Assembly: GCA_009760855.2 (NCBI GenBank)
Contig: WPIO01000031.1
Location: 949,001-1,013,000, forward strand
Reading direction: 5' to 3'
Length of the DNA: 64,000 nucleotides
DNA from: Cristatella mucedo
Lineage: Eukaryota; Bryozoa; Phylactolaemata; Cristatellidae
Part shown: piece by piece, positions 30,331 to 42,080 of the stretch
Numbering within the stretch: position 1 is the stretch's first letter
Layout: each line of letters opens with the position of its first letter
Notes under the pieces: generated by a model
What the model was told of the DNA's origin: nothing
Database searches by the model: none
Seen by the model: the letters and a program-made list of their open reading frames with translations, nothing else
Translations under genes and position numbers: made by a program

Positions 30331-33300
30331 ATGACTTATACAAATATCTTGACGTACGCCACAAAAGAGATTATTAGCTCGATGCTTGTTAATAAGTGGG
30401 CGTTTTTATCGACTAACAAGAAAACTTAATGCATCCCTAAGCACTGCATCTGCTAGGGAATCGCTATCCAAGGGTTAGGTGTCATGTCTGCAGCTACGGT
30501 ACCAAGCTTGCACACCGGAAAAGCTTTAACCCAGCTAGGGGCCATTTCTGTACTATTTGAACTATCGCGTTAGCCGCGAGGCTACCTAAAACTTGCCTGG
30601 ACGATGTGAAAGCGGACTAGGTAAAATTCTTGTGTGAGTTCCAATATTTACATTCAAAACATGCTGGTAGCAGTGCATTTATTGCGACCGCCAGAGCGGA
30701 CTAAGTAGAATGTAAAAGCTAATTCAATTATTCACGTTTACCTACCGTGACTACATGTGCGGGTATGAATTTATCAAATGAATTGACAAAAGTGGTACAT
30801 AAGCAGCAGTGCTCCCAAGACCGCTTGTTTTTAGCGGACCAGATAGAATGCATGGATTAATTCTAGGAATACCTAAATTTGTATATATATACTGAGATAC
30901 TGATCGCTAAAAGTCCAAGCGATCATCACACGCGAACAGGGTGCTTGAGAACAAAACAACGGGTCGACTGGTGCGTGGCTTCGAGACTCGAGTGGATTTG
31001 CCATACGTTAAATTCCAGGCGGTATGCAAAAGCAAATGTGTCATCCTTCGGGTTCTAAAGCAAACATGACACCACAGTCCAATGCCTATTAAAACTGTAG
31101 GGGCTCGCCTACGCGGACGAAGAAGCACGATCAATCAACGACCCCCCCCCCCCCCAGACGATTTATGGGCGTGGCAACTGCAGCATTATAGGCAGGCGGG
31201 ACGCACATGCTGACGTAGTGGCCGAGGAGAGAAGGAAGAGAAGAGAACATTGATTGTGCGTGCAAGCTGACGCACAAGTAGAAGCAAGTCGAAGCAGCGC
31301 TAGTGGGGTCACACGACCGGGCTGGCCCTACGCAATTGCAGGCGTAGATAGCTTGCATACAGGACGAAGCAGAAAGTAGGTTGGGGTCACGTGACCCGGG
31401 CCCCGTCGAAATTAAATCTCGCATGTTCAGAGGATACGTCCTGACTGCAGTGCACAACTGGCTGACGACCAGCGCGCCCGTTGGTCGGTAGGAGTGATGG
31501 GAGTCCGGCTGCGGGCCAGAACAACATTTAGACGAAGCCACGCCCAAAATACGGCTAGTGTAATTCGCTGAATTACGCACAGGTTCGCAGGCAAAGCACA
31601 TGGGAAAAAACTATAGAGTTTAGGGGCAATGAGAAAGCGTAACGGAACGGATGTGTTAGGTTCCACAATTTAAACCGTACAAGGTCAATGCTGGCAGAGA
31701 TCGTGGCCGGGCGCAAGTTAAAAAATTTTGGTGTTTACAAGCTAATGGGCCGATCGATATTTCAATTTAGTGGAGGAATGGACTAGATGCTGAGGAGCCG
31801 GCGGTGGAAGAGCCTACTGGTAGAGGAGAGTGGATATGTATCCCAGTGCAAGATAGCGGACATGAGACAGAAGTAGTGAGTACACTGTTGACTTTCCGAG
31901 GCCAGACGAGCCTTTGTGTTCGGCCCCAGCTGCAGACGGCACCGATCTAAAGCCCTGAATAAAGGGATACCAAAAACTAGTTCATGCATTTGTTCCATCT
32001 AGCTCTTTACTGGAAAATAACTCTACGCGCAAAATCTAACTCCTAACTCTATCTGGATAACCGACTGTTCATCTGGGAGCAGCTTGGTTTTGTAATTGAC
32101 ATTCAGGTTGCTCAAGCAATTGAAGACATGGGGAAATTCATCCCTCGGGTTAACAACGGCATAGTATAGTGTAGAGAGCAACTGGGCCATTTCACTCGTG
32201 ATGTCGAGCACTGAGGATATGTAGACCTTGGAGAGCTAGAACTTCTTCTTATACGACAGACAATTTCAGGGTCTGATGCCTGCCTTGGACGGAATAGTGG
32301 AAACAGGTGGACCCAATTGCTAACAGAGATGTGGTGGCGTGGGCATAGGACCATAATTATAGGGCCAGGCGCCTTCACCGGCTGCTTTTTACGGAGGTGT
32401 GCCAGCATGGGCATAGAGTTTACCTTTTTCGTGTGCTTTTGTGTCCCGTCGCACAGGCAGTACAATGACTCACTGCAACATGACATTGCAAGTGGCTTCA
32501 GTGCCAACTCTAAAATAACTGCCAACGGCACACCTGTAGCACACGCACAGCGACGTGATAACAATAATACAGTTGCTACAGCGCCTATAGAGAACTCAAT
32601 CTCTTAGAGAAGTTTATTAATCAAGATTCACTAGCAGCTGCAGCAAAGGCATCTGCTGCAGTGCGAAGCGCACGTCTAGGAACAGAAGTTTCCTAGCACG
32701 AAAAAGCTCGCTCGCTTAGCAAAAGCTTGAGCTTTTCATATACGCATGCTGGTTATATACTGGGTACCTTAGTAAAAATACCGATGTCGCTCTGGAACGC
32801 CGAACTGTGGATGGAGGAAGCTTGCCAAGCGGCGAACCAGACTGCGGCCGAGTGCCGGTTCGAGTGGTAAACGTGCAATGAGCAGGTCGCTTTACCTGTA
32901 ACATTGTTTATGTTATCCTAATTAAATTACATTCACCTAGGGTTCGTTCGTTGGCGTTAAATGAACCAGATACCAAGCATAAATAAGGGATTTAACCGAA
33001 CCGTATTCGCTAGCTCACATTTTCACTGCGAATCTAGCTCATCGCTACTCCCACACTCCTCGATAACACTCGTCAAGACAAACTCGCGAACCTCGCCCTA
33101 CAATACACCGAGTTCTGCTAAAGAGGAAATGACGTAGTGCCGGTTCAGGCTCAAAGTAGCTCAGCAGAAACACGCGGTTCCCGGAACGCAACTGCAACGA
33201 AGATCCGCTGCCTAAACATTAAGAAATATTTCTACTTCCGCCCCATGCTCGGAGCGGGAACAACGGACCGCTTGCACTCATATGAACGCGTTTGAAGTGC

Positions 33301-34150
33301 ACCATACGCCTCTCGAGGTTTCGGCCAAACACCCGACTCCTCTCGTCCTCACTCCGCTCCTGTCGTCGTCGGTAGGCGGTGAGGTGCCTGCTCCGCTCCC
33401 CGCTTGGCGAAGACTCAGCCTGGTAGTTAACAGGCTGTCGGCCGACTCGCTGTCTCGCTCCGTCGAACGCCCCGTGAATGCTCCCGGTTAGCCCCCGGCT
33501 GCTCGAGCGCTTAAGCGCACTCGGGCACTTTCACTAGCACCAGTCCTCCCGACTTCTCCCCGACTCTCTAAATCTGCCGCGGGAGCTTCGCCTTAACTAA
33601 ATATCGTGGGCTATCCGTCGCCTTTCCTTGCCCAATATAAAATCAAGGTCTACGTGCCGGAAATTGACGCCGATCCGTGATGCCTTTAATCTTAAACTTA
33701 AGCCATACACCGAAAGTTAAAGCATAAACATGCCAGAGCGCTTACCTGTTGTGAATACTGAAATCTAAACCCTAAATCTGCCAAACCGCCTGACCTTTAC
33801 TCGTCTAAAAAGCGTTCCGGTGCGTCTGTCCATTAAAGCCCTGCTTTGCAGCCGCTTGTGAAGGCCTTCGGCGAGTCGTCTAAAGTCGGTGGAGGATCTT
33901 CTGCTGGACGAGTAACAAGCCGCTGTGTTCATCGCTGAATACGAAGCAGCAGGTAGTAGTCAGGCGTTCCTACCTGAGACCGACGAATGCTCGCAGCTGT
34001 TCGGACCGAGCCTGTGTATATATATAGAGAGAGAGATTATGTTCCCTTAGGGCAGTACGAAACGACCTGCTATTAGCAGTATTTTACGCTGGTCACTTTT
34101 TAAGAAAGAATTGGCTGGATTTCCGACAGGACAACCTGGTCGTACCCAGC
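30331..34150. other. Intergenic sequence with no recognised gene
   Basis: Contains a 16-base C run (about 31,141-31,155), three dispersed copies of AGCGGACYARRTARAAT at 30,611, 30,694 and 30,833, and one decayed hairpin-tail element at 32,560-32,625. CpG density is high, especially after 33.0 kb. Open frames are short and without motifs. Confidence 0.5.
32560..32625 (-). mobile_element. Solo L2A-type hairpin tail, decayed
   Basis: On plus it reads AACAATAAT, then GCGCCTATAGAGAACTCAAT and CTCTTAGAGAAG, the reverse of the hairpin with a damaged outer stem. Confidence 0.6.
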
Positions 34151-34560
34151 TTTAGGGCTAAGTTTGCTTGGCTGTGACGCCTGTCACGTGATGTGAGGGC
34201 CAACAGCTGGGCAGGGGCTTGACCGGTAGGCGTGCCCCGATATGCGACGACGCCAGGCAACCTTGGCTTTCGGAGATCTGACGTTGGCCGGACAAGTCGG
34301 TGGTGTTTGACGCTCTTGGTCTCGCCAAGTTATACACCTGGACGGGTGTAGGGCGTTCCCCGACGATGCGGCCACGCACGGAAGTCAACGAGGGCCCGAG
34401 CGAGGCGAGAGATAAGCTAGAGATAAGCTCGCTCGCTGCTATGGCATGCATACTCCACAGGTCCTTGCAACGTCTCTTTCATAGTCCCCTCTTCCGTCAG
34501 CCGGAGCGGTTTAATATCAGAATGCGGCAGTGACAGGGTACCCCAACACGATTTTCCGGG
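34150..34560 (-). repeat. Uncharacterised dispersed repeat, copy 1
   Basis: The reverse complement of this region aligns with about 43,000-43,200. Shared blocks include CTCGGGCC, CGTGCGTGGCCGCATCG, CCAGGTG.ATAACT and GGAGTAT. I estimate about three quarters identity by eye. No reading frame is conserved between the copies. Confidence 0.55.
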
Positions 34561-34979
34561 GTAGAGGGCTTGAAAGTGTTACGTTACTGTGTCTCCGGCG
34601 GCAGCAGCGCGAGTGGAGTCTCGCGGTGACACGAAGATACGAGCGGGCGAACGCAAGTGGTGAACGAGACTCTCTTTATTCCCCAGCGGGGTACATATAC
34701 GAGCTGGGGCTGACCACAGATACGTGTGTAACGCCGAAGGCTCGGCGGAGTAAGCTTGACCTGCCGCTTCCCTAGCGGCGTAGCCTATCGCCTAATGCCG
34801 TTCGGTGCGCGCCTCCGCGCAATAAGCTGGCCGCCACGAAACGAGCGTTTCTGGCGCTGACCTGCTTACCGTTACTAAAGGGGGTCGTGAGTCCGCGGCG
34901 TGAATTAGAAAGCGAGACACACAAATTGGGGATTTTACTGAACTTTATTCGCAAGCGCACAAAGTCGCTGCGCGTCTAG

Positions 34980-35560
34980 TTCAGCTTTATCTCCACTCCT
35001 CGCACGTTCTCAACTGCACCAACACTCTTGCGGAAAGAATACTCCTCCACACTAAGCGCGACCCGGACCCTAAACCCTAACCGGTGAACTAGGAATCCGT
35101 TCCCACCTGTGCCGAGGGAATACCCCAAACACGCCAACGTAAACACTCTTGCGGAGGGAATACTCCTCCGCACTGAAGCGCATACCGGAGTCTAAACCCT
35201 GACCGGTGAACTAGAACTCGGTTTCCACCAGTGCGACCGGAATACTCCACACACGCCAACTCAAGCACTCTTGCGGAGGAAACACTTCTTCACACTGGGG
35301 CTGCTTACGTGTATAATGGGAAACGACCCAAATAGACGGAGCCTGAACCAGAGTCTAAACCCTGACCGGGAACTAGAACTCGGTTTCCACCAGTGCGGCA
35401 GGAATACTCCACACACGCCAACTCAAGCACTCCTGTGGAGAAGATACTTCTCCACACTGAAGCGCGAACCGGAGCCCAAACCCTACCCGGAGAACTAGGG
35501 CTCCACAGACGCCAACTACGCCTAGCTCGCACCGGCAAAACCCTATGCCGAGACCACGTG
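34980..35560 (+). repeat. Minisatellite with about 122-bp unit
   Basis: Four units plus a partial one begin at ACTCYTGYGG near 35,023, 35,145, 35,267 and 35,429. The first two steps are 122 bp and the third is 162 bp, with an extra segment around 35,300-35,345. Each unit carries AAACCCTRACCGG, ACTAGRA, a CACCAGTGC-type block and ACACGCCAAC. The first unit contains CCCTAAACCCTAACC, similar to telomeric repeats. Confidence 0.85.
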
Positions 35561-36224
35561 CTAGCGCGAACACACAAAACACGAAAGAACACAAAATGCC
35601 AGCCCGGGCGCGATACGACCGTTTTCGGTGGAGTTCCACCGAATCCTCTTAGAGCTGTCTCGTCCTGTCCCGTCCATCGTCGGCGGACAGCCCGCCCTCC
35701 TCCCTCGCTTTCAGAGAAACGAGTGCCCGACGGCGTCGAGGCGCAGAGCCGGACCAAAGACAAAAGACACGAGGCAAAAGACCTAGAGCGAGCGTCGCTC
35801 GACTCTTAAATACTTAGCTGAGACAATGGGGCAAGAGCTTAGTGGTATTGGGCCCGACACCAGGGCCCATCACGGTAAGGAATTAATGCCGGCATTAGGC
35901 CACTGGAATGTCCCCTCTGTCCAGCTTGAATGGCGAATGGGTTCCAGACGATTCTTTTTGGACAGAGTGATGGCGAAGGTTGACAGGCCAGCCAACATCA
36001 ATCAGCCGCTCCCGCGGGTATCGGACCAATTCTAAAGGCCGACTCGCCACCGCTGGTCAGAGAGCTTCCTGGCTTGCTCCTAAGCGCTTCCTCTCTAACC
36101 GCACTGACGCTCCTCTCTGGCTCACTGCTCCAGGACAAAGGAGTTCTAGCCCGCCTCCGAACAGCTCTTGTTCGTGCTAAAATTCAGCCAAGGCCAGCAG
36201 GGCGCTACACGTGAGTGCCTGTGG

Positions 36225-36405
36225 TGGGCCACATGCTGACGTCAAAGGCTGCTTGGTTCCACCACCCGCCGCAGGCGGGGCATATACTAGCGGCCGGGAA
36301 GCAGCAGGCTCACGCAACATCCCTTCCCCCATAGAATGTCAAAGGCTGAACCACCCGCCGCAGACCCGGGCATACATCGCGGTCGAGAAGCCACAGGCGC
36401 ACACA
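36225..36405 (+). repeat. Direct repeat of about 85 bp
   Basis: Two diverged copies share GTCAAAGGCTG, CCACCCGCCGCAG, GGGCATA, GCGG..GAGAAGC and CAGGC.CACRCA. They start near 36,240 and 36,338. Confidence 0.7.
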
Positions 36406-36614
36406 GCAAAAGTTACGCCTGTCTGCGTACTCGCACGTGCTCATATTCACCCTCGGCGCTGCTCTTGGCCGCAAAGCCGACTGCCTTGGGTCGTCCATAG
36501 AAGCAGACTAGCAGTCTACTTAGAGCAGCGTACAATGGCGCGCAGCGATTACGCTTCGAGCATTTGCGGACAAACTTCGCTCCAAGCCGAGCGTAACCAT
36601 CTCTCGAGGGTGCC

Positions 36615-36745
36615 CATGCTTGATAAACAATATGAATAGGGGTGACATGCATAGGATCAGCGTGCAAGTGAGTTTACTGGCAGCACGCACAGTGTCAGCA
36701 CGCATAAGCACATAAAGAGCGAATCGCAGGGACCCACTAAATGCT
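36615..36745 (-). mobile_element. L2A 3' untranslated fragment
   Basis: The reverse complement matches the L2A 3' region (AGTGGGTCCCTGCGATTCGC, GCGTGCTGACACTGTGCGTG). The hairpin end is absent. CpG sites seen as TG or CA in intronic copies are often intact here. Confidence 0.78.
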
Positions 36746-38400
36746 GTCATTGCGGACGCACATGAAATGCGGAGGGACGCGCATGGAATGGGCCGAGGAC
36801 CTGGGTCTTGACTCAGCTGGCGAAATACGTGTATCTCAAATATCCAGTTCTTTCGACGAGTGAAATGCGCCTTTCAGCTTCGTTCTGGTAGATATGGTAG
36901 ATTTGATTTAGTTTCGATTTGCTAGAGAGGAACTGTCGGCCTCCGCGACCCCGAATGTGTTGGACGTGTTGGAAACATTTTCTCCTGCAACGTGCAGCAA
37001 GAGGGCTTTCTTGCGAGCGCTGTACTGCATTTCCGGCCCAACCGCGTAGATCTCGCGACGGCGGAGCCATATCCTCCAACGGACGCCAGAGGTCAGCGGA
37101 GCCCTGTCAAATGGTGGAGGAACTCTCGTAGTTCATTTTCGTTACACTGTTGAGAAGCGGGGTTCGAATTCTCCGTCGCTACACACGCCGCCTTTGACTG
37201 TGCCGCGGGCGATAACACAACGATGCATGCAAGCGGCAAGCGAATGGTCTGAACGCCACGTCGTCAATACGTTCTTTCTCATGTAAGACGGAACGGGTTC
37301 TGTCGAGGTTCGCATGGGTCTACGAAGAGTAGCTACGCATGTCAAGGTCAACCATTCGGGAGATAACTAGGAAGCAGTTCAAAGGTTGGGCATGTAGTTA
37401 AACATCGGCTTTTTCTGCTGAGGGTGGAATATACAGTAAATCTCGTCAGTACTTTGTCAAAGTCGTCTATATCGCACGAAAAAGCACCGTATTCAAATGT
37501 TCACAAATCTCGATAGCGTCGCAACCACTTACCGCTGGCAGCGAAGCCAATTAAGTTGGTTCCATTCTCGGTCGACGTTTCAGCAGCAATTATTTAGTAG
37601 TCAAAATGATCCTTCCATTTCAGCCACGCTGACGCATCATTAGTCACTATCGGACATATGCCAGGCGGGAGCAACCACTCAGCGCTCGTGATCGCTGCAA
37701 TAGATAGTATCCTACTTATGCAATGCTGTCGATACGGCACGCCCAGCCACGCCAGTGCGCGGCCTATGCAATGCGCGCGTCTCCGGTCTGTCACTTACTG
37801 AACTAATGTGTAACGAGGAGGTTCTATTTACTTCCATCTCATGTCAAACAGTTCGCAAAGTAAAATATGCTATACAAATACGATGTTGCCGGACATCGAT
37901 TGTGCAGCCTTTTTTTCTACCGCGAATATAAAAGGCGATATATCGTCAATTTTCTCGTACTGTCTGACTCGCTGACTTAACAGAACAAGCAGCAGGCATT
38001 CTCTTTCAGGGCGGTTCCTGAAGCGTAGGACTGCTGACAGTCGAAGCTTTCGTTCCAAAGTCCCGGACGGGCGGAACTGACTTCCCTAACTCTGGTGCGC
38101 GCGAAGGCACCTTTCTGTCGTTGAATACCTTTTCAAGGGCGTTCCAGCAGTCTTTCGCTGTTAAGTCTGTTCGCGGCCTGTTATGCGCAACAAACACCTC
38201 CTGGACCATCGGAGGAAGTGTAAAACGGTCGATAGCGCCGAGCAGAAGCTGCGGCGCGAAAACCAGTGGCTTCCAAGGGCTCGAGGGCAGCCCATTCTCG
38301 ATGTTTTTGGGTAATAAGATTTATTAAGAAAACAATGGCCATTAATTGCTGCAATGTCCATTGGCCCGCGGACGCACACTCGCGAGCACGGCGCTGCCGT
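36746..38400. other. Intergenic sequence, nothing recognised except a possible gag trace
   Basis: No repeat family seen repeatedly in this window covers this stretch. Short frames only. See the separate low-confidence gag-like segment at 38,065-38,330. Confidence 0.45.
38065..38330 (-). pseudogene. Possible Copia-type gag remnant
   Basis: The minus strand reads LLLGAIDRFTLPPMVQEVFV, then DLTAKDCWNALEKVFNDRKV. The pattern TAK..W.ALEK.F recalls the UBN2/gag segment of Copia elements. No reverse transcriptase or LTR was found nearby, so this is only a suggestion. Confidence 0.3.
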
Positions 38401-38439
38401 GCAATAAGTTACGACCGATGGTTGCGATGATGCGACTTT

Positions 38440-38860
38440 TGCTCGAAGGTGGTGACGACTACGCCGCAGAATGTGCTACCGCAGCCGACGGACACGACCG
38501 TCGCTAGCACCGCCGCACTTCTGGCAATCACGGAGCAGGCTCGGCCGCGACGCCACAGCCTCAGAGCGTGGCGGCGGCGGCGGTGTAAGAGGCAGGTTGA
38601 GGCGACTGCGCGCGCAGCAGCTCGACGGACGCGGCTTGCGCGTCGGCGCGGAGGAGTCCGCGTCTGCGGAGCCGGCTCTTCCGCACGATTCGAAATGGGC
38701 GAGATGGGGCGGAGCTGACCCGAGAGGCTAGGCGCTTCGTTGAGCGCCGGCCGCGACTTGGGCGGCGGCGCGTCGGAGGCTGCCGCCCACGTCACAGCCA
38801 ATGGCCGGTCGCCGCTGCAGTAGCGGTCGCTCTTAGACGAAGCCTCTTCGCTGACGGAGG
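38440..38860. other. CpG-dense intergenic island
   Basis: Very CpG- and GC-rich DNA with frames open on both strands (160 codons on minus, about 89 on plus). The predicted peptides are arginine- or proline-rich without domains. It could be an unmethylated regulatory island or simply GC-rich repeat debris. Confidence 0.4.
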
Positions 38861-39283
38861 CAGAGGTCGTTGGGATCGCTCGCCAGAGCACGATGGTCGC
38901 CGTCGAATGTAGTTACTTCTCGAAACAGTTCAACCCAATTAGTGGAGAAAGCGTGTAAACTGGCGAGTGACAATTGCATGCACGATTTCCGCACACATAG
39001 AGCAGCCGAACGCGACCGCCGATTCATTCGGGTGGTTAATTAGTTTGAGGAATCGATCCGCTTTATATGTAGCCAAGGCTAACGGGAAGTCAAACCTGCC
39101 ATAGGCGCTCAGGAACATAGTGTGCGGCCATCGAAGGGTTTCAGATTGGTCGAACGACGAAATGCTGAGCAGCCAGAATGATAAGTACACTAGTGATTCG
39201 TTTACTTAGCGCCTTAAGAAAATGTAATCTCTATCAAGGCGGCGCTTTGCAAATAATCACACAACACCTTGCCCACTAGAATT

Positions 39284-39319
39284 AGTGGCGATAGCCAGTT
39301 AAGGCTCTTCTGTCTATAA
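39284..39319 (+). mobile_element. SINE-A fragment
   Basis: Only the GTGGCGATAGCCAGTTAAGG to TCTTCTGTCTATA part of the body remains. Confidence 0.5.
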
Positions 39320-39797
39320 ATTAAATGAAGCAACTCAATATGCTGACATCTTGTAGTCCATCGTGTAAACCACCTTGCAGCGCCTTCCACTTTGATCGAA
39401 ATCATCGCCCGCTCCAGACGATCGCTGCCGCCGTCGTCGAATCGCGCGACGCTCCGTTTTACATAGCAACCTTCGACTTCCTCCTCTGCCGGTCGGGAAA
39501 CTATCGACGATTCTTCGGCCAGCATGACGCACCGGCGCTCCGCCGAGTGAGCCGGTCGTTCCTTTCGCCGTCGCCCGGAGCTACTTCGCCTTCGATCTGA
39601 ATAGCGAAATAGGCTTGCATTTTTGGCCGGAAGCTGCCGTCAGGACGATCGCGGAGCGGTGAGACGCAATGCGGCGAGCGGCTGTGTCTGGCGTGCTCGT
39701 GGCCGTCTTGCTCCGTCCGCCGGTTTGCCACGCAGCGGTGGGCAATCGGCAGTTCTTCAGAGGCTTGCGTTCGTCGTCTGACGCATGACGTACAAAG

Positions 39798-40158
39798 TGA
39801 CAGTGCATTTAGTTCGTTTTCTCCCAAAGCCTGGAACTAACTCCCAACTTGCGTCACGACATCCCTGACTTATCCACATTTAAAAAGAAATTAAAAACGC
39901 ACCTGTTTATCACAGCATTAAGTGGATCCCTGGGATTCGACTTCTATATGTTTATGCGTGCTGACACTGCGAAAGCTGCCACTAACCACGCTTGCACGCT
40001 AACCCTTCGCGTCACCTCTAACCATGTTATTCTTGTTGTTTATTGAGCATGCTGTCATTAACCATTAGAACGTGTTTCCTTTGCAGCAAATGCAAAGCGC
40101 CCAGAAAGAGATTTAGTTCTCCGAGGGCGCTTTAGCAAGTGTGCTATTCTTATTATAT
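39798..40158 (+). mobile_element. L2A 3' end fragment
   Basis: Starts in the end of ORF2 ([40 protein letters not shown]), runs through the 3' region and ends in the hairpin (AAGCGCCCAGAAAGAGATT ... GAGGGCGCTTTA) and an imperfect tail. The hairpin stem is fully CpG-preserved here. Confidence 0.88.
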
Positions 40159-40199
40159 AGTGGCGTTCTGTGCGCATGCGGTAACAACCTCTGACCTCG

Positions 40200-40620
40200 T
40201 GTCACGCAGCAAAGAGAAAATGGAAAGCATGGCTGAGTCAAGAGGGCAGTCGAAGGAGCGACTCGCATGCAGTTTGTGCTGGCTGGAAAGGATTCGCCAA
40301 AGTCGGCAGCAGGAAAGTTGACCGCTGCGTAAGAATCCGTTGCGTAAGAATCGCGGAAGTGGTGTTCACAGTCTTGGACCTGCGGAGCCAAGGCTTCTGT
40401 CGCCAACAGTCCTTACAATCCTTGAATAAAGAAATGGAACGGCTAGGTTATTGTCGGTGGAGAGCTTGAGTGCACGAGGAGGCTGAAACTGGTGCAACAG
40501 CTGCGCTACGTAGGAAGGAGCCAAGCCAAGGCGGGCCTTGAGGGTCAGAGTAAGAATTATCTATCGATCAATTGGGAGCCATCGTGGCTCTTTCTGTGAA
40601 AAAGACACATGGCGGAACCT
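40200..40620 (-). mobile_element. L2B LINE fragment
   Basis: The minus strand matches the L2B copies at 11.1, 44.8 and 55.2 kb (CTGAAACTGGTGCARCAG, AAGAATCGCGGAAG, GGAGCCATCGTGGCTC blocks on plus). The tail part is missing because it abuts the L2A copy to the left. Confidence 0.8.
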
Positions 40621-40899
40621 CTCTGATTATTTAGTCAACCCGGCATTCGCATTCGTCGCCGTCTTAAAAGGATTAATGGTTTGCTTCAGTAACCCAGCCA
40701 AAACGAAATATTAGTCATTCAGCCTAGACAAAACCGAGGAGCTGATAAGCCGATAGATATTCCGATAAAATATAAGATAAGCTGATAAATATTCTAATCT
40801 GTTTAGGATCGAACGCGATTTCTAGGTGCAGAATAGCTGGTCTTCCTTATGAAGCTTTTTAATGGCAAGCAATTATCAAGAGAATGCATAAATTCCGAG

Positions 40900-41345
40900 C
40901 ACACGACAGTTGCACTATATCATCGCCAATTTGTAGAGTCAACTCTCCTAGTCCAGCCGCAAACTTGGAGTGTCCTGTGATTAGGAGTCTGGCGTTATCA
41001 GTAGTTAGCTTAAGAAAATGAGCCAACATCTTGAATGGAATGTCTGATTAGAGGGCTTTATCAGACCCTGCGGCTGATTCCGATGGCTCAAATGGTAATA
41101 CAGCTTTGTATTGGGAAAATAGATGAGATAGCCAGTCCCACGGGCCCGAATCACTTTTCCGAGAGGCTCAATATAAATCGAGAATAAAAAAGGATGGATA
41201 ATTGATCCTTGCGGAACTTCACAGGTGGCTGATCTGCTTGACGAGACGCGAGCGGCGGCACATGGTGAGGACTGAAAACGATCGCACAAGTACGATTCCA
41301 ACCATGCTAGAGGCGCATCCAGCAGACCGGTCGGTGTTCTCAATC
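40900..41345 (-). mobile_element. LINE reverse transcriptase fragment
   Basis: The minus strand reads WLESYLCDRFQSS, SATCEVPQGSIIHPFLFSIY and IEPLGKVI, the reverse transcriptase blocks just before the catalytic motif. That motif is decayed (YADD to YFPN-like). It is related to L2 but not clearly L2A or L2B. Confidence 0.78.
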
Positions 41346-41864
41346 TTTCGACTAGGATTGTAATCGGAACAAGTGGCGTATGCTATATCCCGATCGACGT
41401 TTCCTGCCCCAATTTTGGCGGCCCCCAGCCACGTGACCGTCGCTGGTATAGCGCCAGTAGAACAACCATTTGATTAATCTGTTAATAATAAAATCGCGGG
41501 CGTCAAAAATAACAGGTGAACTAAGCAATATCACAGGGGAACCCGAAATACACTGAAATCGTGGCGTGCTAAATCAGCCAGATTATTAGGGATATTAATT
41601 ATTAATATTTATATTAATTATTCGCGGCTCCTAAATTTAAACTTCTATGAACCGTAAATGCAACGCACTATTGACTAGGCCGCATAAAAGCAGAAGACGT
41701 GTAGAGAGCCTTGAGTGTTGTGCTTCCGGAGTTGGCATTGGTATTTGAGCTGATTTTTACTATAGACAATTGAGCCGCTGGTGCACGTTATGACCGCTGC
41801 GGAATGCCTGTAACCCTTCATTGCTGTCGATAGACTAGTCTAAGCTACAGATGTGGACTTGTTA

Positions 41865-42080
41865 TGCTAAGTTATGGGCGCTCTGCGTCGCTGCCGTGTT
41901 CTGCTACTTCGGAATATCTGCTTGGGCATGCACATGCTTACACTGTGCCTGCTGCTTTCGGATGCTACCACCAAAAATTTGGCAATGCTTTATACACAGC
42001 ATCTGTAAAGTGCCTCGAGAGAGAGATTCATTTCTCTGCGGGCTCTATACAAATCTATTATTATTAGTAGTAGTAGTATT
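41865..42080 (+). mobile_element. L2A-related 3' end
   Basis: The 3' region with TGCTTACACTGTGCCTGCTG is followed by the hairpin (AAGTGCCTCGAGAGAGAGATTC ... GGGCTCTATAC in two parts) and a mixed ATT/AGT tail. The tail form with TATACAAAT resembles the SINE-B end. Confidence 0.72.

Noticed and set aside
33282-36180. Multiple short GC-rich frames as genes in the intergenic block
   Set aside because: They overlap repeats on both strands, have no recognisable domain, and their number is what CpG-rich DNA would give.
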